Shown here one piece after another: positions 1 to 8,766 of a DNA stretch of 64,000 bases. Source of the stretch: Rhodanobacter sp. (GTDB lineage: Bacteria > Pseudomonadota > Gammaproteobacteria > Xanthomonadales > Rhodanobacteraceae); assembly GCA_004298045.1 (NCBI GenBank), contig SCRM01000017.1:1-64000 (forward strand), read 5' to 3'. Below the pieces are notes generated by a model. It was not told where the DNA came from, ran no database searches, and worked only from the letters and a program-made list of their open reading frames with translations. The translations under genes were made by a program, and so were the position numbers. Position 1 is the first letter of the stretch. Each line of letters begins with the position of its first letter.

Positions 1-129
1 GTGGATGTCGTAGCCGCGATAGTGCAGATCGTTGCCGCTGCGGCCCACCGTGCACAGCGCCGTGTTGCCCGCGGCCACGCCGGACAGCGCCACCGATTTC
101 TTGGCTTTGGGAAGGACTTGTTCGCTCAT
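1..129 (-). CDS. prpC: 2-methylcitrate synthase, N-terminal fragment
   Basis: The first 43 codons of a gene that runs off the left edge of the window. The translation begins [20 protein letters not shown] and continues with [20 protein letters not shown], which matches the start of PrpC-type citrate synthases (family knowledge). The enzyme condenses propionyl-CoA with oxaloacetate in the 2-methylcitrate cycle. Its ATG overlaps the prpB stop codon in an ATGA arrangement, so the two genes are translationally coupled. The catalytic residues lie outside the window; the call rests on the N-terminus and on prpB next to it. Confidence 0.85.
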   Translation of the reverse strand, partial: MSEQVLPKAKKSVALSGVAAGNTALCTVGRSGNDLHYRGYDIH

Positions 130-1022
130 TGAAGTTCTCCAGTTTGGTGCGTGAACAGCGCGTCGAGCTTGTCCTCGTAGGCGTGATAGCCGAGGTAGTC
201 GTACAGCTCCTCGCGCGTCTGCATGGTGTCCACCACGGCTTTTTGCGTGCCGTCGCGGCGCACGGTTTCGTAGAAATTGAGAGCCGCCTTGTTCATCGCG
301 CGGTACGCGCCGCAGCAATACAGCGCGATGTCGACGTTGGCGCTGGCCAGCTCGGTAGTGGTGAAAAACGGGGTGGCGCCGAACTCGGTGAGGTTGGCGA
401 GGATCGGCACCTGCACCGCCGCCTTGAATTTCCGGTAGTCGTCCAGCGTTTTCATCGCCTCGGGAAAGATCATGTCGGCGCCGGCTTCCACGTAGGCCAC
501 GGCGCGCTCGATGGCGGCGTCGATGCCGTCCTTCGCGGCGGCATCGGTGCGCGCCATCACCACGAAACCGGCATCGGTCCTGGCATCCACCGCGGCTTTC
601 ACGCGGTCGACCATCTCCGCCTTCGGCACCACCTCTTTGCCGGGGCGATGGCCGCAGCGCTTCTGGCCGACCTGATCCTCGATGTGCACCGCAGCGACGC
701 CGATACGCTCGAAATTCCGGATGGTGCGCGCAATGTTGAACGCGCCGCCCCAGCCGGTGTCGATGTCGACCAGCAGCGGCAAACCGGTGGCCTCGACCAC
801 GCGGCGAGCGTCGGTGAGCACGTCTTCCATGGTGGAGATGCCGAGATCCGGCATGCCCAGCGAGTTCGCCGCCACGCCGCCGCCGGAGAGATACAGCGCC
901 TGGTAACCGACGCGCTTGGCCATCAGCCCGGCGTAGGCCGTGATCGCCCCCACCACCTGCAACGGCCGCTCGGCCGCCACTGCAGCCCGGAAACGTGCGC
1001 CGGAAGATGTCGATTGCGTCAT
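126..1022 (-). CDS. prpB: methylisocitrate lyase
   Basis: A 298-residue protein of the isocitrate lyase/PEP mutase family, of usual PrpB length. It cleaves 2-methylisocitrate to pyruvate and succinate, the last step of propionate breakdown by the methylcitrate cycle. Visible signatures are the metal-site stretch [11 protein letters not shown] near residue 85 and the catalytic-loop motif KRCGH near residue 125, where Cys is the expected general acid. ATG at 1022 is preceded by GGAG. The gene overlaps prpC downstream by 4 nt. No propionate regulator (PrpR-type) is present in the 171 bp upstream, so regulation would come from elsewhere. Confidence 0.95.
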   Translation of the reverse strand: MTQSTSSGARFRAAVAAERPLQVVGAITAYAGLMAKRVGYQALYLSGGGVAANSLGMPDLGISTMEDVLTDARRVVEATGLPLLVDIDTGWGGAFNIARTIRNFERIGVAAVHIEDQVGQKRCGHRPGKEVVPKAEMVDRVKAAVDARTDAGFVVMARTDAAAKDGIDAAIERAVAYVEAGADMIFPEAMKTLDDYRKFKAAVQVPILANLTEFGATPFFTTTELASANVDIALYCCGAYRAMNKAALNFYETVRRDGTQKAVVDTMQTREELYDYLGYHAYEDKLDALFTHQTGELQ

Positions 1023-1103
1023 CAGTTCGCTCCGTCAAAGGTCACAGTTTAGCCGACTGGCAGGTGCAGCCGAATCGTACGATGGGACAACCTGGCCGGT
1101 CGT

Positions 1104-1154
1104 GGGTCGAATTCCCGACCCGCACCACTGCACCGGTCGGAGTGACTCCCGATC
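1104..1154. repeat. REP-like GTCGGG hairpin pair between prpB and the symporter
   Basis: Two hairpin-forming segments lie in the divergent prpB/symporter gap. The first is GGGTCG (1104-1109) with CGACCC (1116-1121), a perfect 6-bp stem with a 6-nt loop. The second is an imperfect GGTCGGAGT/ACTCCCGAT pair at 1135-1153. Similar GGTCGG..CCGACC hairpins occur at 30205-30224, 54349-54371 and 60640-60685, so this looks like a dispersed family rather than an operator. Confidence 0.5.
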
Positions 1155-1193
1155 TGCGAGGGACACGGCCAGCGTGGATGCTAGAGTCCGGTC

Positions 1194-2510
1194 ATGAGCA
1201 GATCGACGCCGCTTGCCAAGCGCATCCTCTGGGGCCTCTTGATCGGCGTCGTGGCGGCCATCGCCACGTTGGTGATCGGCCGTTTTCATCCAGCGACGCT
1301 GGCGTGGATGCAACGGGTATCGACCGCAGTGTTTGATCCGTTCGGGCAGATCTTCCTGCGCATGCTGTTCTTCGTGGTGATCCCGCTGGTGTTCACCTCG
1401 CTCGCCTCGGGCGTGACGCAGCTCGGTCGGCTCGATCGGCTGGGACCGCTGGCCGGGCGCACGTTTTTCCTGTTTTTCCTCAACATGGCGATCGCGGTGG
1501 TGATCGGTCTGGTGATGATGAACACGGTGGAGCCAGGCCACCATCTTGGCGAGCAGGCGCGCACCCAGCTGATGACCGAATACGGCGGCGCCGCCGATCA
1601 GCTGATCGCGAAGGAAGCCAGGCAGCCGGGCATGAGCCTGGCCGTGCTGGTGGAAATGTTCATGCCGCGCAACCTGTTTGGCGCGGTGACCGGCGCCAGC
1701 CGCGACGCGCTCGGCGACGTGTTGCCGCTGATCCTGTTCGCGATCCTGGTTGGCGCCGCCGCCACGCAACTGCCCGAAAAGGAACGCAAGCGCGTGCAGC
1801 AGGCGCTGGACACGGTCAGCGACCTGATGACCAAGATCGTCGGCTTTGCGCTGGAGCTGGCGCCCTACGCAGTGCCGGCGATGATCTACAGCGTGATCGT
1901 GAAGGTGGGCGTGGATGTGCTGCTGGCGCTGTCGGTGTTCGTCGTGGGCTGCACGCTGGCGCTCGCGCTGCACCTGTTCGGCACCATGTCGCTGTGGGTG
2001 CGCTACCTGGCCGGGCGTTCGCCGGTGGCGTATTTCCGCCAGATCCGTTCACTCCTGATCGCGGCGTTTTCCACCAGTTCGAGCAGCGCGTGCCTACCGG
2101 CGTCGCTGGCGGTGGCGCACGACGAGTTGAAGCTGGCGCCCAGCACCGCGGGTTTCGTGCTGCCATTGGGTGCCACGATGAACATGAGCGGCACCGCCCT
2201 GTTCGAGGGCTGCGTGGTGCTGTTCATCGCGCAGGCGTTCGGCGTGGAGCTGAGCCTCACGCATCAAGTGATCCTGATGCTGCTGTCGGTGCTGAGCGCC
2301 GTGGCCGTCGCCGGCATCCCCGGCGGCTCGCTGCCGATGATTGCCGGCCTGCTCGCCACTTTCGGCGTGCCGCCGGAAGGCCTCGGCATCATCATCGGCG
2401 TGGATCGCATCCTCGACATGGTGCGCACCACGGTCAACGTCGGCAGCGACATCGTCACCGCCACGGTGGTCGACCACCAGCTGCGCGAGCGCTTTGCCGA
2501 GCCGGCGTAA
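1194..2510 (+). CDS. dicarboxylate/amino acid:cation symporter (DAACS family)
   Basis: A 438-residue inner-membrane protein of the glutamate/dicarboxylate symporter fold, with about eight hydrophobic helices and two re-entrant hairpins. Family signatures are the serine-rich loop STSSSSACLPAS (about residue 295), GATMNMSGTALFEG (about 325) and the final DRILDMVRTTVNVGSD (about 405). It should move a C4-dicarboxylate or acidic amino acid inward with cations. The usual NMDGT motif reads NMSGT here, losing the conserved Asp, so substrate and ion coupling are uncertain. The ATG has no strong ribosome site. It is divergent from prpB. Confidence 0.85.
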   Translation: MSRSTPLAKRILWGLLIGVVAAIATLVIGRFHPATLAWMQRVSTAVFDPFGQIFLRMLFFVVIPLVFTSLASGVTQLGRLDRLGPLAGRTFFLFFLNMAIAVVIGLVMMNTVEPGHHLGEQARTQLMTEYGGAADQLIAKEARQPGMSLAVLVEMFMPRNLFGAVTGASRDALGDVLPLILFAILVGAAATQLPEKERKRVQQALDTVSDLMTKIVGFALELAPYAVPAMIYSVIVKVGVDVLLALSVFVVGCTLALALHLFGTMSLWVRYLAGRSPVAYFRQIRSLLIAAFSTSSSSACLPASLAVAHDELKLAPSTAGFVLPLGATMNMSGTALFEGCVVLFIAQAFGVELSLTHQVILMLLSVLSAVAVAGIPGGSLPMIAGLLATFGVPPEGLGIIIGVDRILDMVRTTVNVGSDIVTATVVDHQLRERFAEPA

Positions 2511-2523
2511 AGCCTGCATCGCC

Positions 2524-2560
2524 ATAGCTGCAACCGATCGACACAATGCCAACAATCAAT
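2524..2560 (+). promoter_or_regulatory. OxyR-like operator upstream of ahpC
   Basis: The spacing ATAG-N7-CGAT-N7-ATGC-N7-CAAT (2524-2560) follows the OxyR consensus ATAG-N7-CTAT-N7-ATAG-N7-CTAT, with 12 of 16 conserved bases matching. The last element overlaps the first base of a plausible -35 box of the ahpC promoter, the position expected for OxyR activation. The right part is also a perfect 8-3-8 dyad, CAATCAAT TGG ATTGATTG (2553-2571). OxyR control of ahpC is well established in related bacteria; the site itself is inferred from spacing. Confidence 0.5.
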
Positions 2561-2589
2561 TGGATTGATTGGCACGGGCTCCCTACCAT
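2560..2589 (+). promoter_or_regulatory. candidate sigma-70 promoter of ahpC
   Basis: TTGGAT (2560-2565) and TACCAT (2584-2589) are separated by 18 bp, an acceptable -35/-10 arrangement, about 35 bp ahead of the ahpC start. The OxyR-like site abuts it. A ribosome site AAGGGAG (2611-2617) follows. Confidence 0.45.
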
Positions 2590-2623
2590 GGCGTGCAGAG
2601 TCAACCAACCAAGGGAGCAACAG

Positions 2624-3187
2624 ATGTCGCTTATCAATACCGAAGTGAAGCCGTTCAAGGCACAGGCGTTCAAGGCCGGCAAGTTCATCGAAGTCACCGA
2701 GGCCGACCTCAAGGGCAAGTGGTCGGTGGTGTTCTTCTACCCCGCCGACTTCACCTTCGTGTGCCCAACCGAGCTGGAAGACCTCGCCGAGCACTACGCC
2801 GAGTTCCAGAAGTTGGGTGTGGAGATCTACAGCGTGTCCACCGACACCCACTTCTCGCACAAGGCGTGGCATGACACCTCCGATGCGGTGTCGAAGATCC
2901 AGTACACGATGGTCGGCGACCCAACCCACCTGGTCTGCCGCAACTTCGACGTGCTGATCGAAGACGCCGGCCTTGCCGACCGCGGCACGTTCGTGGTCGA
3001 CCCGCAGGGCAAGATCCAGATCGTCGAAGTGCACGCCGGCAGCATCGGCCGTGACGCGTCGGAGCTGCTGCGCAAGGTCAAGGCCGCGCAGTACGTCGCC
3101 GCCCACCCGAACGAAGTGTGCCCGGCGAAGTGGCACGAGGGCGAAAAGACCCTCGCCCCCTCGCTGGATCTGGTCGGCAAGATCTGA
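2624..3187 (+). CDS. ahpC: alkyl hydroperoxide reductase subunit C (2-Cys peroxiredoxin)
   Basis: A 187-residue typical 2-Cys peroxiredoxin that reduces H2O2 and organic hydroperoxides in the cytoplasm. The peroxidatic cysteine is Cys47 in FTFVCPTE and the resolving cysteine is Cys166 in NEVCPAKW. The start [11 protein letters not shown] is the usual AhpC start and has AAGGGAG seven bases ahead; an in-frame ATG at 2546 is rejected because it would put the promoter inside the gene. ahpF follows after 165 bp and encodes the reductase partner. The OxyR-like site upstream suggests peroxide induction. Confidence 0.97.
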   Translation: MSLINTEVKPFKAQAFKAGKFIEVTEADLKGKWSVVFFYPADFTFVCPTELEDLAEHYAEFQKLGVEIYSVSTDTHFSHKAWHDTSDAVSKIQYTMVGDPTHLVCRNFDVLIEDAGLADRGTFVVDPQGKIQIVEVHAGSIGRDASELLRKVKAAQYVAAHPNEVCPAKWHEGEKTLAPSLDLVGKI

Positions 3188-3213
3188 TCCACCGCGATAC
3201 CTGCCACACGGAA

Positions 3214-3232
3214 CCCGGGCGCTACGCCCGGG
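3214..3232 (+). promoter_or_regulatory. hairpin between ahpC and ahpF
   Basis: CCCGGGCG (3214-3221), loop CTA, CGCCCGGG (3225-3232): a perfect 8-bp GC stem in the ahpC-ahpF gap with no T run after it. It may protect the ahpC message or partly reduce read-through so that ahpC is made in excess over ahpF. The role is inferred. Confidence 0.45.
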
Positions 3233-3352
3233 CTCCCCCGAGGATGCTTGTGCCAGCGGCCTGCGCCCGGCTTCGCCCCCTCCGCAGCCACCCTCCCCCA
3301 TGGTGCCGGCCGCTGCCACAAGTCCCCTTTCCCACCCACCGGAGTGGTCACC

Positions 3353-4939
3353 ATGCTTGATGCAGCCATCAAGGCCCAGCTCACGGGCTACCTGGAAAAA
3401 CTCACCCAGCCGATCGAACTCGTCGCGTCACTGGACGACGGCGCGAAGTCGCGCGAGCTGGACGAACTGCTCAACGAAATCGCCGGCATGAGCGACAAGA
3501 TCAGCCTGCGCCGTGACGACGAGGCGGATCCGCGCAAGCCATCGTTCGCCATCCGCCGCGTCGGCACCGACGTCCAGGTGCGCTTTGCCGGCATCCCGCT
3601 CGGCCACGAGTTCACCTCGCTGGTGCTCGCGCTGCTGCAGGTCGGCGGGCATCCGTCGAAGGAGGCCGCCGAGACCATCGCACAGGTGCAGGCGCTGCAA
3701 GGCACGTTCCGCTTCGAGACGTTCTTTTCGCTCTCCTGCCAGAACTGCCCGGACGTGGTGCAGGCGCTGAACCTGATGAGCGTGCTGAACCCGAACATCG
3801 AGCATGTCGCGATCGACGGCGCGCTGTTCCAGGACGAGGTGGCCGCGCGGCAGGTCATGTCAGTGCCCACCGTGTTCTTGAACGGCGAGCTGTTCGACCA
3901 GGGCCGCATGAGCCTGGAACAGATCATGGGCAAGCTCGACACTGGCGCCACCGCGCGCGCCGCCGATGTGATCAAGGGCAAGCCGCCGTTCGACGTGCTG
4001 GTGGTGGGCGGCGGCCCGGCCGGCGCGGCAGCGGCGATCTATGCCGCGCGCAAGGGCATCCGCACGGGCCTCGCCGCCGAGCGCATCGGCGGCCAGGTGC
4101 AGGACACCATGGCGATCGAGAACTTCATTTCGGTGCCCTACACCGAAGGCCCGCAGCTCGCCGCTGCGCTGGAACGCCACGTGCGCGAATACGACGTGGA
4201 CGTGATGAGCCTGCAGCGCGCCATGAGGCTGGTGCCGGCCGCGGAATCGGCCAGCGGACTCAACGAGATCGAGCTGGAAAACGGCGCCACGCTCAAGACG
4301 AAATCCGTGGTGCTCGCACCGGGCGCGCGCTGGCGGCACATCGGCGTGCCCGGCGAGGAAACCTACCGCAATCGCGGCGTGGCCTACTGCCCGCACTGCG
4401 ACGGCCCGCTGTACAAGGGCAAGCGCGTGGCGGTGATCGGCGGCGGCAACTCCGGCGTGGAAGCGGCGATCGACCTGGCTGGCCTGGTCGAGCACGTGAC
4501 ATTGATCGAGTTCGATCATCAGCTGCGCGCGGACGAAGTGCTGCAACGCAAGCTGCGCAGCCTCGCCAACGTCGAGGTCGTCGTCGGCGCGCAACCCACC
4601 GAAGTGCTCGGCGCGGACGACAAGGTCAACGGCCTGGTCTACAGGGACCGCAACGACGGCGTGATGCACAGCGTGTCGCTGGAAGGCGTGTTCGTGCAGA
4701 TCGGCCTGCTGCCCAACACCGAGTGGCTCAAGGGCACGCTGGAACTCACCCCGCGCGGCGAAATCGTGATCGACGCACGCGGGCAGACCTCGCTGCCCGG
4801 TGTGTTCGCCGCGGGCGATGCCACGACGGTGCCGTACAAGCAGATCGTGATCGCGATGGGCGCGGGCTCCACCGCCGCGCTTGGCGCGTTCGACCACCTG
4901 ATCCGCAGCTCCGCGCCGCAGGCGAGCGTCACCGCCTGA
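3353..4939 (+). CDS. ahpF: alkyl hydroperoxide reductase subunit F
   Basis: A 528-residue flavoprotein that passes electrons from NADH to AhpC. Its N-terminal tandem thioredoxin-like domain carries Cys129/Cys132 (CQNC). The body has a FAD-binding GGGPAG (218-223), the redox-active CPHC (Cys345/Cys348) and an NAD-binding GGGNSG (362-367), in the expected order for AhpF. Length is normal. The ATG at 3353 has GGAG about ten bases ahead; the frame is open upstream, but that part has no family similarity. It probably forms an operon with ahpC. Confidence 0.96.
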   Translation: MLDAAIKAQLTGYLEKLTQPIELVASLDDGAKSRELDELLNEIAGMSDKISLRRDDEADPRKPSFAIRRVGTDVQVRFAGIPLGHEFTSLVLALLQVGGHPSKEAAETIAQVQALQGTFRFETFFSLSCQNCPDVVQALNLMSVLNPNIEHVAIDGALFQDEVAARQVMSVPTVFLNGELFDQGRMSLEQIMGKLDTGATARAADVIKGKPPFDVLVVGGGPAGAAAAIYAARKGIRTGLAAERIGGQVQDTMAIENFISVPYTEGPQLAAALERHVREYDVDVMSLQRAMRLVPAAESASGLNEIELENGATLKTKSVVLAPGARWRHIGVPGEETYRNRGVAYCPHCDGPLYKGKRVAVIGGGNSGVEAAIDLAGLVEHVTLIEFDHQLRADEVLQRKLRSLANVEVVVGAQPTEVLGADDKVNGLVYRDRNDGVMHSVSLEGVFVQIGLLPNTEWLKGTLELTPRGEIVIDARGQTSLPGVFAAGDATTVPYKQIVIAMGAGSTAALGAFDHLIRSSAPQASVTA

Positions 4940-4950
4940 GGCACCGCCGA

Positions 4951-4983
4951 CGACCGCCGGAAAGCCACGCTTTCCGGCGGTCG
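4951..4983. terminator. bidirectional terminator between ahpF and icd
   Basis: CGACCGCCGGAAAG (4951-4964), loop CCACG, CTTTCCGGCGGTCG (4970-4983): a perfect 14-bp stem between two converging genes. There is no long T run, but position and stem strength fit termination of both transcripts. Confidence 0.75.
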
Positions 4984-4992
4984 CCAACCCTC

Positions 4993-6006
4993 TCAGGCTG
5001 CGACGCGCTTGGCGATGGCGGCGCCGAAGCTCTCGGTGGTGCCTTGGCCACCCAGGTCCGGAGTGACGCTGGCGCGGTCGTTGGTCAGCGTGTCGCGGAT
5101 CGCGGCGCGCAGCTTGTCGCCCTTGGCGACCATGCCGAGGTAATCCAGCATGTCGGCCGCGGCCAGCAGCAGCGCGCACGGGTTGGCGATGCCCTTGCCG
5201 GCGATGTCCGGCGCCGAGCCGTGCACGGCTTCGAAGATCGCCGCGTTCTCGCCGATGTTGTCGCCCGGCGCCAGGCCTAGGCCGCCGACCAGGCCGGCGC
5301 ACAGGTCGGAGATGATGTCGCCGAACAGGTTGGTGGTGACGATCACGTCGAACTGCTCGGGACGCATCACCAGCTGCATGCAGGTGTTGTCCACGATCAT
5401 CTCGTTGAACTCGATCTGCGGATATTCCTTCGCGATCTCGCGTGCCACGTTGAGGAACAGGCCGGATGCGGTCTTGATGATGTTGGCCTTGTGCACCGCG
5501 GTGACTTTCTTGCGGCCCTTCTTCACCGCCAGCTCGAAGGCGTAGCGCACGATGCGACTGCCGCCCTTGCGGGTGTTGCGCACCAGCGAGGTCGCGGTCT
5601 GGCCGTCCTCGGAAATCGTCTGGCCTTCGGCGAGGTACGCGCCTTCGGTATTCTCGCGCACGGTGATGATGTCGATGTTGTCGAAGCGCGACTTGGTGCC
5701 AGGGAAGCTCACCGCCGGCCGCACGTTGGCGTACAGGTCGAAGTGCCGGCGCAGAGTGACGTTGATCGAGGTGAAGCCGCCGCCGATCGGCGTGGTGAGC
5801 GGGCCCTTCAGCGCCACCTTGTGTTTGGCGATCTTGTCCAGCGTGGCCTTGGGCAGGAGGTCGCCGTGCTTCTCCAGCGCGACCATGCCGGCGTCGACGT
5901 AGTCATAGGTGAGGCCGCAATCGAGCGCGTCGAGCACGCGCAGCGTGGCGGTCATGATCTCCGGGCCGATGCCGTCGCCGGGAATCACCGCAATGGTCTT
6001 GTTCAT
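4993..6006 (-). CDS. icd: isocitrate dehydrogenase, NAD-type
   Basis: A 337-residue decarboxylating dehydrogenase of the isocitrate/isopropylmalate family. It opens with MNKTIAVIPGDGIGPEIM and contains TVRENTEGAYLAEG near residue 110, the C-terminal family signature NLFGDIISDLCAGLVGGLGL near 225 and EAVHGSAPDIAGKGIANP near 262. The short length and the lack of the larger E. coli-type Icd architecture suggest the NAD-linked form (inference). It makes 2-oxoglutarate in the TCA cycle. ATG at 6006 has AAGGAG well placed; a longer frame upstream (to 6048) is unlikely. Confidence 0.85.
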   Translation of the reverse strand: MNKTIAVIPGDGIGPEIMTATLRVLDALDCGLTYDYVDAGMVALEKHGDLLPKATLDKIAKHKVALKGPLTTPIGGGFTSINVTLRRHFDLYANVRPAVSFPGTKSRFDNIDIITVRENTEGAYLAEGQTISEDGQTATSLVRNTRKGGSRIVRYAFELAVKKGRKKVTAVHKANIIKTASGLFLNVAREIAKEYPQIEFNEMIVDNTCMQLVMRPEQFDVIVTTNLFGDIISDLCAGLVGGLGLAPGDNIGENAAIFEAVHGSAPDIAGKGIANPCALLLAAADMLDYLGMVAKGDKLRAAIRDTLTNDRASVTPDLGGQGTTESFGAAIAKRVAA

Positions 6007-6321
6007 GGGGAAGGACTCCTTGGGGAATGCAGCCGTCAATCCACACAAGGGCGTGGTGCAAGTGCTGCAGGAAGTCGGCCATTATCGCCGATTGCGGCGC
6101 CTGCCGGCCGCCTGGGAGGCAGGCGCAGCGTTGAAAATACTCGAACGCTGGGTTGCGGCAACTCGCATGTGCGGACCGCGTTTCGCGCATGGGGCGTGGA
6201 GATGAGAGTGTTCTTTGGGCGAGCCTGGTCGCAGGCACGGCCCCTCATCCCTGCCCTCTCCCCGATGGGGGGAGGGGGAGAATCGCGGCGCTTGTGCAAT
6301 CCGGATGGGAAAGAGCCCGCG
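6007..6321. other. 315-bp gap between icd and the AhpD-like gene
   Basis: No convincing gene. It holds the icd leader with AAGGAG at its left end and, at 6241-6280, a CCCCTC..GGGGGAG hairpin element shared with 46671-46708. An icd promoter on the minus strand must lie here but no strong -35/-10 pair stands out. Confidence 0.6.
6241..6280. repeat. CCCTCTCCCC/GGGGGAGGGGG palindromic repeat, copy 1
   Basis: A pyrimidine-rich arm (6241-6263) faces a purine-rich arm (6266-6280) around GAT and can fold as a hairpin. A related copy lies at 46671-46708, also at the 3' end of minus-strand or converging genes. Such CCCTCTCCCC..GGGGAGAGGG elements are common between genes in this bacterial group (recollection, not checked). 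Confidence 0.5.
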
Positions 6322-6720
6322 TCAGACGTGATCGGCGCAGTGTTCGGCGGCAGCACCGCCGGTTTCCAGTTGATCGAGGAAATCCACCGCGCGACGCAGG
6401 TGGGGAATCACGATCGAGCCGCCGACGACGAGACCGACGCCGAAGGTGTCGAAAAACTCCGCGCGGGTGACGCCGGCATCCTTGCACTGCGCGACGTGGT
6501 AGCTGATGCAGTCGTCGCAGCGCAACACCAGGGAGGCGACCAAGCCGAGCAGCTCCTTGGTTTTCGCATCCAGCGCTCCGGGCTTGTAGGTCTGCGTATC
6601 GAGCGCAAAGAAGCGGCGCACGACCTGGTTGTCTTCGGCCAGGATGCGCTCGTTCATGCGCTGGCGAAACGCCGTGAATTCAGCGACCCGATCCTGCTCA
6701 GTCCCTTCAGCGGCGCTCAT
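6322..6720 (-). CDS. carboxymuconolactone decarboxylase / AhpD-like protein
   Basis: A 132-residue single-domain member of the carboxymuconolactone decarboxylase (CMD) family. The redox form of the fold is indicated by Cys68-X2-Cys71-X3-His75 (CDDCISYH) and Glu56 twelve residues before Cys68, the same spacing as the AhpD catalytic set. It is therefore probably a peroxidase or disulfide reductase rather than a decarboxylase. Its ATG overlaps the stop of the upstream glutaredoxin gene (ATGA), so the two are co-translated, which supports a thiol-redox role. The electron donor is unknown. Confidence 0.8.
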   Translation of the reverse strand: MSAAEGTEQDRVAEFTAFRQRMNERILAEDNQVVRRFFALDTQTYKPGALDAKTKELLGLVASLVLRCDDCISYHVAQCKDAGVTRAEFFDTFGVGLVVGGSIVIPHLRRAVDFLDQLETGGAAAEHCADHV

Positions 6721-6980
6721 GCGGCACTCGCCAGCAGTTCGGCAAGCTTGCCGCTGCGCTCGGCCGCCACCAATTCATCGTAGCCGCCCACGTGCCGGTC
6801 GTTGATGAAAATCTGCGGCACCGTGCGCGCACCGCCGCTGCGTTTGAGCATCACCGCGCGCTGTGCCGGGTCGGCATCGACAAACACGTCTTCCCAGCTC
6901 AGGCCCTTGGCTTTCAACAGGTTTTTGGCCGCCACGCAGTACGGGCAGACGGCGGTGGAATAGACTTCAATCTTCGGCAT
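6717..6980 (-). CDS. glutaredoxin
   Basis: An 87-residue class I dithiol glutaredoxin. The active site is Cys12-Pro-Tyr-Cys15; TVPQIFIND (about residue 53) provides the cis-proline glutathione-binding loop and HVGGYDEL (about 62) the conserved glycine pair. It reduces protein or glutathione mixed disulfides in the cytoplasm. The gene is coupled by a 4-nt overlap to the AhpD-like gene downstream and is divergent from the bepA-like gene, with 114 bp between them for both promoters. GrxC-type assignment is likely but not certain. Confidence 0.92.
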   Translation of the reverse strand: MPKIEVYSTAVCPYCVAAKNLLKAKGLSWEDVFVDADPAQRAVMLKRSGGARTVPQIFINDRHVGGYDELVAAERSGKLAELLASAA

Positions 6981-7094
6981 GGAACGACTCCACAGACGGT
7001 TCGATCAAAGTGGCGGCGGCCGTGCGCGATTGCAAGCGCGCCGGCGGTGAACGTCGTCGGCCGCTCAGGGTCACAGTGATATCGTCGCCAGCGT

Positions 7095-8735
7095 ATGCCC
7101 ATGTCACCCGGACGCCTCACGCCCCGCTTCCTCGCCGCCGCCCTGGCCGCCAGCCTTGCGTTTGCCGCAGGCGCGCAGGATAACGTGCGTCTGCCCGACC
7201 TGGGCAGCTCGGCCAATGCCCTGATCTCGCCGCAGGAAGCGCGTGATTACGGCGCCTCCATGCTGCGCCAGATGCGCGCGCTGGGCATGGTGGTGGACGA
7301 TCCACTGCTCGATGACTACATCAACGACCTGGGTTTTCACCTGGCCGCCGCCAGCGCCAAACCGCGCGACCATTTCCAGTTCTTCGTCGTCAAGGACAAC
7401 CAGATCAACGCGTTTGCCGCGCCCGGCGGCTATATCGCGGTGAACTCGGGACTGATCGCCATCACCCGCGACGAGGACGAGCTGGCCGGCGTGATCGCGC
7501 ACGAGATCGGCCACATCACGCAAAGCCACCTGCAACGCGCCTTCGAGGCATCCAAAAAGGATGCGCCGCTGATGGCACTGGTGCTGCTTGGCGCCATCGC
7601 CGCCGGGGCCGGCAACAAGAGTGGCGATGCGCCCATGGCGGTGCTCGCCGGTGGCCAGGGCCTGTTGGCGCAAAAGCAGATCAACTTCACCCGCAAGGAC
7701 GAGATCGAGGCCGACCGCGCCGGCATCCAGACCCTCGCCAATGCCGGCTTCAACCCGGATGCGATGGCAGATTTCTTCCAGCATATGGAAGACGTGCTCA
7801 GCGCCGGTGCCGGCGGCCAGGCGCCATCGTTCCTGCAGGATCACCCGGTCACCAGCGACCGCATCGCCGATGCCAAGGCCCGTGCCGGCGCGCTGATCGC
7901 CGCACAGAAGCTGCGCCCATCCGGCAGCACGCTGAGCAAGAGCCAATGGGAGCAGATCACCGCGCCGACGCCATTCGTGCGGGCCCCCATCGCGCTCGGC
8001 AAGGCCGCCGCCGACCCGAATGGATTGTCCACCTATGCCCTGATGCGCGAACGTGCGCGCGTGCTTGCCGGTGATGCTGTGCGGCTGACCAGCTACTACC
8101 GTACCAACCTCAAGAACCAACCGGCATTCGACACCCCGGCCAATCACTACGGCTACGCGCTGGCGCTGACCCGCAGCGGCAACGGTGCCGGGGCAATCGC
8201 GCAACTGGAACCCTTGCTGACCGCCCATCGTGGCAGCCTGATCGTCACACTGGCGTTGGCCGACGCCAAACGCCAGGCCGGCCAACGCGACGCCGCCCTG
8301 GCTCTGTACCACGAGCTCAGCCTGCGCTCGCCACGCAACAAGGCGGTGGCGCTGGCCTACGCCAACGCGCTCACCGAGCACGGCGACAAAACCCAGGCGA
8401 CGACCGCTGCCGACCTGATACGTCCGCTGCTGGACGCAAGCGACCAGCCCGAGTTGTACGAAGCCTACGCGCGCGCCAGCGAAAAGGCCGGCGACAGCGA
8501 GCGCGCCGGCGAGGCGTTCGCCGACGCCAGCTACTACGCCGGTCGCCCGTTCGACGCGATGGAGCAATTGCAGCGGCTGCTCAAGCGCGACGACCTCAGC
8601 TACTACGCCCGCGCGCGCATCCAGGCGCGCATCGCCGAGCTCACGCCGCTGGTGCTCGAACTGCGCAAGCGCAAGATCGCCACCCCCGACAACCCGAGCA
8701 CGCGTACCGGGCAATTCGGCAACCGTGCCGGCTGA
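7095..8735 (+). CDS. periplasmic M48 metalloprotease with TPR repeats (BepA/YfgC-like)
   Basis: A 546-residue exported protein. An N-terminal signal peptide (RFLAAALAASLAFAAGAQ) is followed by an M48 zinc protease domain with HEIGH at residues 136-140 and the third ligand Glu205 in EIEADRAG. The C-terminal 250 residues are alanine-rich helical repeats of TPR type. This order matches BepA, which helps assemble or degrade outer-membrane LptD/BAM clients. Start codons at 7095 and 7101 are both possible and neither has a strong ribosome site. ppk1 follows within about 30 bp. Confidence 0.85.
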   Translation: MPMSPGRLTPRFLAAALAASLAFAAGAQDNVRLPDLGSSANALISPQEARDYGASMLRQMRALGMVVDDPLLDDYINDLGFHLAAASAKPRDHFQFFVVKDNQINAFAAPGGYIAVNSGLIAITRDEDELAGVIAHEIGHITQSHLQRAFEASKKDAPLMALVLLGAIAAGAGNKSGDAPMAVLAGGQGLLAQKQINFTRKDEIEADRAGIQTLANAGFNPDAMADFFQHMEDVLSAGAGGQAPSFLQDHPVTSDRIADAKARAGALIAAQKLRPSGSTLSKSQWEQITAPTPFVRAPIALGKAAADPNGLSTYALMRERARVLAGDAVRLTSYYRTNLKNQPAFDTPANHYGYALALTRSGNGAGAIAQLEPLLTAHRGSLIVTLALADAKRQAGQRDAALALYHELSLRSPRNKAVALAYANALTEHGDKTQATTAADLIRPLLDASDQPELYEAYARASEKAGDSERAGEAFADASYYAGRPFDAMEQLQRLLKRDDLSYYARARIQARIAELTPLVLELRKRKIATPDNPSTRTGQFGNRAG

Positions 8736-8766
8736 TGTGCGCCGCGCATCGCGCGACAATGCGGAC

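Noticed and set aside
5491-6783. A 430-codon plus-strand open frame across icd and the following gap
   Set aside because: Opposite to a certain icd gene and continuing through a repeat; no domain.
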